Shown: positions 58,465 through 64,000 of the stretch, one piece after another
How the letters are laid out: each line of letters starts with the position of its first letter
Numbering within the stretch: position 1 is the stretch's first letter
Assembly: GCF_027942295.1 (NCBI RefSeq)
Contig: NZ_CP101416.1
Coordinates: 2,458,001-2,522,000, forward strand
DNA length: 64,000 nucleotides
DNA from: Pseudanabaena sp. Chao 1811
Lineage (GTDB): Bacteria > Cyanobacteriota > Cyanobacteriia > Pseudanabaenales > Pseudanabaenaceae
Reading direction: 5' to 3'
Position numbers and translations under genes: made by a program
The notes under the pieces: model-generated
The model's database searches: none
The model's input: only the letters and a program-made list of their open reading frames with translations
Told to the model about the DNA's origin: nothing

Positions 58465-61400
58465 TTACTCAATCCCATCAAGAGGTGCAAAGCCTTGACG
58501 CTGAGTATTTTCTGTGATTGACCTTGGCTCTAGGAACTGCAATAGATAATCGCGTCCGCCAGCTTTGGAACCGATACCGCTTAGCTTGAAACCGCCGAAG
58601 GGATGGCGATCTACCAATGCGCCTGTGATGCCGCGATTAATGTAGAGATTGCCCACTTCAAACTCGCGATAGGCGCGTTCGATATGGGAAGGAGTACGCG
58701 AATATAAGCCGCCTGTGAGCGCGAAGTTTGTACCGTTTGCGATCGCTAATGCCTCATCAAAACTCTGTGCCTTGATTACCGCCAATACGGGACCAAAGAT
58801 TTCCTCTTGGGCGATCGCACTGTCAGGATCGACATCGCTAAAGATCGTTGGTGGTACATAGAAACCGTGATGGGGAACTTCTCCTTCAAAGGCAAGTTTG
58901 GCGGTTTCTTTGCCCTTGGCGATGTAGTTGAGAATGTTCTTCTGGGCGGCTCCATCGATCACAGCGCTGAATTTGGTGTCAGGGAGATGGGCTTCACCAA
59001 CCTTTAGCGATCGCGTGGCTTCTACCAGACGCTCTAGGAAGTTGTCGTAAACGGGTGCGAGGACGATCGCTCTGGAACAAGCGGAACATTTTTGACCAGC
59101 AAAACCGAAGGCGGAATTCATTACGCCCACTACCGCTTGATCGAGGTCGGCGCTTTCATCGATGATGATGCCATTTTTGCCGCCCATTTCCGCAATCACT
59201 CGCTTCATGTGCTTCTGCTTAGGTCGCAAAATGGAAGCTTCGGTGACGATTTGACAGCCGACTTGTTGCGAACCTGTGAAGGCGATCAGATGCACATCGG
59301 GATGTTTGACCAAATGGGAACCAACGGTGGAACCTTTGGCGGGAAGATAGGTAAATACGCTTGTGGGTAAACCTGCGGCTTGCAAGACTTCGGCGATCTT
59401 TGCGCCAATTACCGAGGACTGTTCGGCGGGTTTGAGAATTACCGTATTTCCTGCGGCGATCGCACCTACGCTCATCCCCAAGGCGATCGCAAAGGGAAAG
59501 TTCCAAGGCGAAATTACTACTACCACGCCGCGAGGTTGATAGATGTAGGTATTATCTTCCCCAGGGAGATTGCGCTGTACGCCCGATTCGAGACGTTCCA
59601 TTTCCTTGGCATAGTAGCGGCAGAAATCGATCGCTTCAGAAACTTCGCCATCACCTTCGCGGATCGGTTTGGCAACTTCCCAACAGATCCACGCAACTAA
59701 TTCTTCGCGCTTCTCTTCCATGATATCAGCAGCTTTGCGGAGAATATCACCCCGTTCCTTAGCACTGAGTTTTTTCCATGACGAGAAAGCATTTTTCGCA
59801 ACTTGAACTGCTGCTTCGGCTTGGTCGATGCTGGCTAAACCGATTTTGCCGACTACCTGCGAAGAGTTAGCAGGATTAACGGATTCGATATAGGTTTCTG
59901 TTTCTACTGCTTGACCATTGATGATTGGCAAATAGGTTTTCCCAAGTTGATTGCGAACTTTTTCTAATGCAGTTTGGGCGGCTTCACGCTCTTGATCAAT
60001 CGCATAATCCCGATCGCTGGCATTGACAAAACCATCAAAAATATTTAAAGCAGGTGCGCCATTGTAATTTTGATCCCGTTCCGTCTTTACAGGAGCCGCA
60101 ATCAACTTACTGATATCGCTACCTTCTCCACTAATTCTTAAAAAGGAACTATTGGCGGTATTTTCCAACAGGCGGCGAATCAAGTAAGACATTCCGGGAA
60201 TCAAATCACCAAAGGGGCAGTAGACGCGCACACGATAGCCCATATCCGCGATCGCCTTAGCAAATTTATCACCCATGCCATAGAGACATTGAGTTTCAAA
60301 GGCACGACTGGGAATATTTAGGGTTTGGACAATGGCGATCGCTTTGGCTAAAGACCTCGCATTATGGCTACCAATCGCCGCATAGAGATATTGATGATTT
60401 TCTAAGAGAATCTGAATTAAGCGCTCGTAATTGGCATCGGTGGAAACTTTATCGGAGAAGACTGGTAAAGCCCAACCCTGTTGATAGGATCGAATCGTTT
60501 CGCGATCCCAATAGGCTCCTTTGACTAGGCGTACTGTTACGGGTTTACCGCGCAATTTTGCCCATTCCACTAAATCACGCAAATCCTGTTCACTGTCGCG
60601 CAAATAGCCTTGTAGCGTAATCCCTACATCCGTGCGATCGCGGAATTCTGGTTCCATTAGGACTTGCTTGAGAATCTGCAAAGTGAGCGATTTGAACTCA
60701 TACTGCTCCATATCAAAATGGATGCCACAACCTAAAGCTTGAGCTTTACGCAATAAAATTCTGGCAGGTTCGCTGACTTTCTCTGTGGTTTTGACGGGAT
60801 CAAGAGGATCGAATTGAGAATAGAAAGCGCTCAATTTTACAGAAACTTGAACCCGTTTGAGTTCTTCACCATCCGCCTTATCAATCTGATCAATTAAGCC
60901 CCAAGCCTTTGCCTTGCCCGACAAATCCTCCATCATCGCAATGTAGCGATTGAGATATTCACCTGCTTCTAGTTCGCTAATCACTGCCTCACCGAGCAAG
61001 TCCATCGTAAAGGCAAAGCGATCGCGCCGCAGTTTCTCAATGGATTTGGTCGCCTCTGATAGGTTCTCACCGCAGATATAGCGCTTAGCGAGGGTTGCCA
61101 CTGCGGTTGAGAGTGTGGTCGCTGCTGCCGTTGCAGGAATCGAATTAGGATTGTCGGTACTGAAATTTAATAAAGCCCGCAGAGCAGGAACTTCCACCGC
61201 ATCACTAGCGAGATATTCCTGCATATGTCTTGCAATCTCGGCTTTGCTCTGTAATGCTGGCAAGCAATCGATCAAGCGGAATAATTGCACTCGCAATCCT
61301 TCATTTTCCATTGTCCAAGCCATCAGCTTGTCATCAAGGCGCAATTCATCCTTAATTTGCGATAACTTCGACCAAAAAGAACTTTTCTCATTGCCACTTA

Positions 61401-61497
61401 AAATCTTCTTGGCGATTTCCTGTGTCTTCGCTTCATATTTAGAGACATCTAGGGAAGTGTCAAAACTTCTACCTGCTTGCTGCGTTTGACTAACCAC
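58465..61497 (-). CDS. putA: Bifunctional proline dehydrogenase / delta-1-pyrroline-5-carboxylate dehydrogenase
   Basis: This protein of about 1010 residues has a helical arm, a proline dehydrogenase barrel (about 120-440, with VRLVKGAYWDRETI and CLYGMGDKFAKAIAD) and a P5C dehydrogenase domain (about 490-990) with the Glu in AEMGGKNGIIID and Cys in FAGQKCSACSRAIV. It oxidises proline to glutamate. There is no N-terminal ribbon-helix-helix domain, so it is not an autoregulator like the Escherichia coli protein. GTG 61497 is chosen since upstream codons to 61542 start with TTG and are unlike the family. The gene is long and core-like in composition. Confidence 0.94.
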   Translation of the reverse strand: MVSQTQQAGRSFDTSLDVSKYEAKTQEIAKKILSGNEKSSFWSKLSQIKDELRLDDKLMAWTMENEGLRVQLFRLIDCLPALQSKAEIARHMQEYLASDAVEVPALRALLNFSTDNPNSIPATAAATTLSTAVATLAKRYICGENLSEATKSIEKLRRDRFAFTMDLLGEAVISELEAGEYLNRYIAMMEDLSGKAKAWGLIDQIDKADGEELKRVQVSVKLSAFYSQFDPLDPVKTTEKVSEPARILLRKAQALGCGIHFDMEQYEFKSLTLQILKQVLMEPEFRDRTDVGITLQGYLRDSEQDLRDLVEWAKLRGKPVTVRLVKGAYWDRETIRSYQQGWALPVFSDKVSTDANYERLIQILLENHQYLYAAIGSHNARSLAKAIAIVQTLNIPSRAFETQCLYGMGDKFAKAIADMGYRVRVYCPFGDLIPGMSYLIRRLLENTANSSFLRISGEGSDISKLIAAPVKTERDQNYNGAPALNIFDGFVNASDRDYAIDQEREAAQTALEKVRNQLGKTYLPIINGQAVETETYIESVNPANSSQVVGKIGLASIDQAEAAVQVAKNAFSSWKKLSAKERGDILRKAADIMEEKREELVAWICWEVAKPIREGDGEVSEAIDFCRYYAKEMERLESGVQRNLPGEDNTYIYQPRGVVVVISPWNFPFAIALGMSVGAIAAGNTVILKPAEQSSVIGAKIAEVLQAAGLPTSVFTYLPAKGSTVGSHLVKHPDVHLIAFTGSQQVGCQIVTEASILRPKQKHMKRVIAEMGGKNGIIIDESADLDQAVVGVMNSAFGFAGQKCSACSRAIVLAPVYDNFLERLVEATRSLKVGEAHLPDTKFSAVIDGAAQKNILNYIAKGKETAKLAFEGEVPHHGFYVPPTIFSDVDPDSAIAQEEIFGPVLAVIKAQSFDEALAIANGTNFALTGGLYSRTPSHIERAYREFEVGNLYINRGITGALVDRHPFGGFKLSGIGSKAGGRDYLLQFLEPRSITENTQRQGFAPLDGIE

Positions 61498-61690
61498 GAC
61501 TTTATATCCATAATCCTTGCAATCAATTAGTATAGCCAGCAACCATCCTGAACTTATTTTAAGCTTTTTTAGTTAAAGTTAGAAACTGAGAGTCATTGAT
61601 TCGCTCTATATAAGGTTTAGCAGCGATCGCTATAGTTTAAAAGTTAAGTTGAATTGTAGAGAAGTCCTGACAAAAAGAGGAGGTAATGTT

Positions 61691-61744
61691 ATGCAGATTA
61701 CGGATACTTGCAACCCAGTTATACCGATGATGACAACTATATAA
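61691..61744 (+). CDS. Candidate 17-residue micro-ORF with a near-perfect Shine-Dalgarno
   Basis: AGAGGAGGTAATGTT precedes an ATG that opens MQITDTCNPVIPMMTTI and a stop. A GAGGAGG match this good is rare in the window, and a hairpin terminator follows about 49 bp later at 61793-61825. Nothing resembling this peptide is known to me. It could be a small protein, a leader peptide or chance. No other feature lies in the 61498-61792 gap. Confidence 0.4.
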   Translation: MQITDTCNPVIPMMTTI

Positions 61745-61792
61745 AACGAAACTAGATCTTGTGTCATCTGCTAAAAAGAATTAAAAAAAGAG

Positions 61793-61825
61793 AAAGAGAT
61801 TCGGTACAAAGTACCGAATCTCTTT
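61793..61825. terminator. Terminator at the 3' end of the wecA-like gene
   Basis: AAAGAGATTCGGTAC and its complement pair around AAA, directly after the stop at 61826. It can also serve plus-strand transcripts from the gap. Confidence 0.8.
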
Positions 61826-62932
61826 TTAACGATCGCTAACTTGAGAAGCTTGTTCTTTTTGCGATCGCTCTTCTTTAGCTTTGATACGTTGCCACACCTT
61901 CCAACAGGCATAAACCATTAATAAAGTACTAATCGCTGCGTAGGTTCCCCCTGCTGGCATTCCTGAGATTGCCATCGCAATACTACCAACCCATAGGGTG
62001 AGAGCATAGATAAATAAAACTGTGAGGCGTTTGGATACACCTGCTTGGACAAGGCGATGGTGTAAATGCTGTTTACCCGCCGCCATTGGGGACTCACCTC
62101 TGCCAATACGCTGCAAAATTACTGCTGTCGCATCCACAATTGGTACAGCCAGAATCATGTAGGGCATAATTAGGGCAACCGTTGCCACAGCCTTAACTAA
62201 ACCAATAACACTGACCCCTGCGAGAGTAAAGCCCAAAAAGTATGCGCCACCATCCCCCATAAAGATTTCCGCCGAACTTTTCGGTTTGAAGTTGTAGCGC
62301 AAAAATCCTAAACAACCACCTGCTAGTGCTGCTGCAATCAAAGCTGCCGCAGGTTGCTGCATAAATAGACTGGTGATTAAAATTACTGCGGCGGCGATGG
62401 TCGTTACACCTGCGGCAAGTCCATCGAGTCCATCAAGCCAATTGATCGCATTTGCCATGCCAGAGAGCCAGACCATCGTGATTGGTAAACTGAGCCATCC
62501 AAACTTGATAATGCCCAGAAATGGAACGGAGATAAAGTCAATGCGCACGCCCACGCGCCAAGCGGCAGCAGATACCGCTAACTGGGCAATTAATCGCGGT
62601 AATGGCGGTAAGTTAAATAGATCATCCGCAAATCCGATTAAGAAAAAGGCTGCTCCACCAATTGTTACGCCCCAGACTTCATATTCTCTAGTTTGGGGCA
62701 AGATGCCAAAATATCCGCCTACCCAAACTAGTAATAGGGCAGTGACACTTCCTAAAAAAATTGCTACTCCCCCTACCCGCACTACAGGAGTGGTGTGCAT
62801 CTTGCGATGATTGGGCTTATCTACTAATCCTGCTTTAAGTCCGAAATGTCGAATAATCGGCGTACTCAGCCACACCACGATCGCAGATACTGCAAAGGCG
62901 ACCAAGTAAGGAATGGCAGTTGGATGCAGCAT
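61826..62932 (-). CDS. Polyprenyl-phosphate sugar-1-phosphate transferase (WecA/TagO family)
   Basis: The 368-residue protein has ten or so membrane helices and the family motifs: VDKPNHRKMHTTPVVRVGGVAIFLG, FADDLFNLPPLPRL, NWLDGLDGLAAG and MGDGGAYFLGF. These bind metal, polyprenyl phosphate and UDP-sugar. It links a UDP-GlcNAc-like sugar phosphate to the carrier lipid, the first step in making O-antigen, teichoic-type or exopolysaccharide chains. It is monocistronic. The choice among WecA, TagO or related enzymes cannot be made. Confidence 0.92.
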   Translation of the reverse strand: MLHPTAIPYLVAFAVSAIVVWLSTPIIRHFGLKAGLVDKPNHRKMHTTPVVRVGGVAIFLGSVTALLLVWVGGYFGILPQTREYEVWGVTIGGAAFFLIGFADDLFNLPPLPRLIAQLAVSAAAWRVGVRIDFISVPFLGIIKFGWLSLPITMVWLSGMANAINWLDGLDGLAAGVTTIAAAVILITSLFMQQPAAALIAAALAGGCLGFLRYNFKPKSSAEIFMGDGGAYFLGFTLAGVSVIGLVKAVATVALIMPYMILAVPIVDATAVILQRIGRGESPMAAGKQHLHHRLVQAGVSKRLTVLFIYALTLWVGSIAMAISGMPAGGTYAAISTLLMVYACWKVWQRIKAKEERSQKEQASQVSDR

Positions 62933-63114
62933 TACAAAAATAAAATTTAATGTTGAGGTTGGTCAAATTTATGCTTGCAAGCATAGCATTGGATTGGCTA
63001 AACGCACACTTTAAAACCCATAATTGTAAGGAGGGTGGGATAAAGAGCGTAAAGCCTGTCTAAATTTAGGTTTTAAGATTTACGCCCCAAATCATGTTAG
63101 AATTAAAAGCCGTG

Positions 63115-63126
63115 TGAAAATTTTCA
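63115..63126. promoter_or_regulatory. Palindrome before the L36 gene (possible Zur-type box)
   Basis: TGAAAATTTTCA is a perfect 12-bp palindrome 28 bp upstream of the rpmJ start. Zinc-responsive Zur boxes have a similar TGA...TCA shape, and Zur controls alternative ribosomal protein genes in other bacteria. The match to a Zur consensus is loose, so this is a suggestion. Confidence 0.35.
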
Positions 63127-63153
63127 TCATAAGTAAACGTTAGGGATTAATCC

Positions 63154-63279
63154 ATGAAAGTTGTTAGCTCCCTCAGATCGGCAAAAACTCGCCATAAGGA
63201 CTGCAAAGTTGTACGTCGTCGCGGCAGAATCTATGTCATTTGTAAGACAAACCCAAAGTTCAAAGCTCGTCAAGGGTAA
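63154..63279 (+). CDS. rpmJ: Ribosomal protein L36, YkgO-type
   Basis: The 41-residue protein reads [20 protein letters not shown], then [21 protein letters not shown]. The sequence matches the L36 paralogue of the YkgO (type B, zinc-independent) type, with the D-C and I-C positions, not the C-x2-C...C-x-H zinc site of standard L36. The standard copy usually lies in the S10/alpha operon; this stand-alone gene fits the paralogue. A short palindrome lies 28 bp upstream and a strong terminator follows. Confidence 0.92.
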   Translation: MKVVSSLRSAKTRHKDCKVVRRRGRIYVICKTNPKFKARQG

Positions 63280-63282
63280 ACC

Positions 63283-63321
63283 AAAAAATAAAGGCAACGC
63301 ATCGCGTTGCCTTTATTTTTT
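63283..63321 (+). terminator. rpmJ terminator
   Basis: Arms of 18 bp (AAAAAATAAAGGCAACGC and complement) enclose ATC, 3 bp past the stop, with a T-run. Also located before the PAP/fibrillin gene. Confidence 0.9.
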
Positions 63322-63334
63322 ATAGAATAAGATC

Positions 63335-63928
63335 ATGACTAGTAATACTCGCAAAGCAAATCTATTTAATGCGATCGCCCCTGTGAATCGCGGATTGAAT
63401 ATGTCGGAAGATCAGCGCAAAGCAATTTTTTCGGCAGTTGCCTATCTTGAAGAGTTAAACCCTACGCCTGCACCGACCCAAGCTCCTGAATTATTAGATG
63501 GTAATTGGTTGTTGCTATTTACAACGAGCCAAGAGTTGTTAGGGATTGATCGCTTTCCACTTTATAAACTAGGCAATATCTATCAGTGCTTGCGCGTAGA
63601 TGAAGGTAAGATTTTTAATGTTGCCGAAATTAAGGGTTTGCCGTTATTAAGTGGATTAGTAAGTGTCTGTGCCAATTTCTCTGTGGTTAATGAGAAACGG
63701 GTTAAAGTGAATTTTGAGAGATTAGTAGCTGGTTCCCAAACCTTGGTGGGCTATCAGGATGTCAATAGTTTTATTGATACTTTGCGATCGCCTAAGAAAT
63801 TATTAGCGATCGACTTCCAAATTAAGCGCGAAGATCAGAAGGGTTGGCTGGAAACCACTTATCTCGATCAAGACTTACGAATTGGTCGCGGTAATGAAGG
63901 AAATTTATTCGTTTTGCGAAAAGTATAA
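63335..63928 (+). CDS. PAP/fibrillin (plastid lipid-associated) family protein
   Basis: The 197-residue protein starts with a helix (IFSAVAYLEELNPTP) and the family motif LLDGNWLLLFTTSQELLG, then FPLYKLGNIYQCL and, at the C-terminus, WLETTYLDQDLRIGRGNEGNLFVLRK. PAP/fibrillin proteins are lipocalin-like and associate with thylakoids or lipid bodies; they are confined to cyanobacteria and plastids. It lies 13 bp past the rpmJ terminator. Start at ATG 63335. Confidence 0.93.
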   Translation: MTSNTRKANLFNAIAPVNRGLNMSEDQRKAIFSAVAYLEELNPTPAPTQAPELLDGNWLLLFTTSQELLGIDRFPLYKLGNIYQCLRVDEGKIFNVAEIKGLPLLSGLVSVCANFSVVNEKRVKVNFERLVAGSQTLVGYQDVNSFIDTLRSPKKLLAIDFQIKREDQKGWLETTYLDQDLRIGRGNEGNLFVLRKV

Positions 63929-63959
63929 AACAACGCGAGTTCAGGATAATTTGAAACGG

Positions 63960-64000
63960 GATTTGAGAGAGGGTTGGCGTAGCACACCCTCTCTCAAATC
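63960..64000. terminator. Hairpin at the window end
   Basis: GATTTGAGAGAGGGT pairs with ACCCTCTCTCAAATC across an 11-nt loop. It lies 31 bp after the PAP/fibrillin gene, and the flank just before it (AACGCGAGTTCAG) resembles a decayed family A end. The pairing may extend past the window. Confidence 0.65.

Noticed and set aside
1-64000. GCGATCGC sites as regulatory operators
   Set aside because: They occur throughout genes and gaps. This HIP1 octamer is a general feature of many cyanobacterial genomes.

Overview
The window is a chromosomal stretch of a cyanobacterium. The evidence is the very frequent GCGATCGC (HIP1) octamer, a PAP/fibrillin protein, a cytochrome M-like protein, split pntA genes, a FHA/Ser-Thr kinase repertoire, ComFB and CheW proteins, and a CsaB-type enzyme. 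A Pseudanabaena-like genome is a guess only. Most genes are ordinary housekeeping genes; accessory material sits in three blocks.

Layout. 0-18.3 kb: type IV pilus genes pilN (partial) and pilM, prfB with an intact programmed +1 frameshift, two FHA proteins, csaB, alr, a GH10-like exported protein, an MscS channel with a cNMP-like domain next to a class III cyclase, a Ser/Thr kinase, a TPR protein and a NarL-type response regulator. 18.6-28.4 kb: the most remarkable part. A ten-gene, tightly packed minus-strand array encodes PP2C phosphatase, two ADP-ribosylglycohydrolases, a kinase with zinc ribbon, a VapBC-type pair, a nicotinamidase-like hydrolase, a 53-residue protein, an OGFr-like protein and a vWA protein. 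It is read divergently from an NrtR-type Nudix regulator, and two matching dyads lie in the shared promoter. This looks like a TerY-P phosphorylation triad (vWA, PP2C, kinase-zinc ribbon) merged with NAD/ADP-ribose metabolism.

28.4-42.6 kb: exported protein, tRNA-Lys(CTT), second Ser/Thr kinase, rph, cytochrome, hemE, mtnP, hslO, double-ComFB and CheW proteins, Rieske lipoprotein, membrane-anchored subtilase, mtnA. 42.6-46.5 kb: toxin-antitoxin genes, decayed fragments and an unrecognised two-gene module with a possible ADP-ribosyltransferase-like N-terminus. 46.8-52.3 kb: pntA1-pntA2-pntB, an Rrf2 regulator, xseA-xseB. 52.3-58.4 kb: GGDEF protein, decayed fragments, DUF433/DUF5615 toxin-antitoxin pair, a CoiA-like two-gene module, tandem DUF29 genes and an ApeA-like HEPN protein, probably inserted at the 3' end of putA. 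58.4-64 kb: putA, a wecA/tagO-like gene, an L36 (YkgO-type) gene and a PAP/fibrillin gene.

A second theme is intergenic palindromes. Many 3' ends carry long perfect hairpins with three-base loops (arms of 10 to 30 bp), and there are at least four families of small inverted-repeat elements, one with a perfect 8-bp target duplication. No transposase, CRISPR array or rRNA gene was found.
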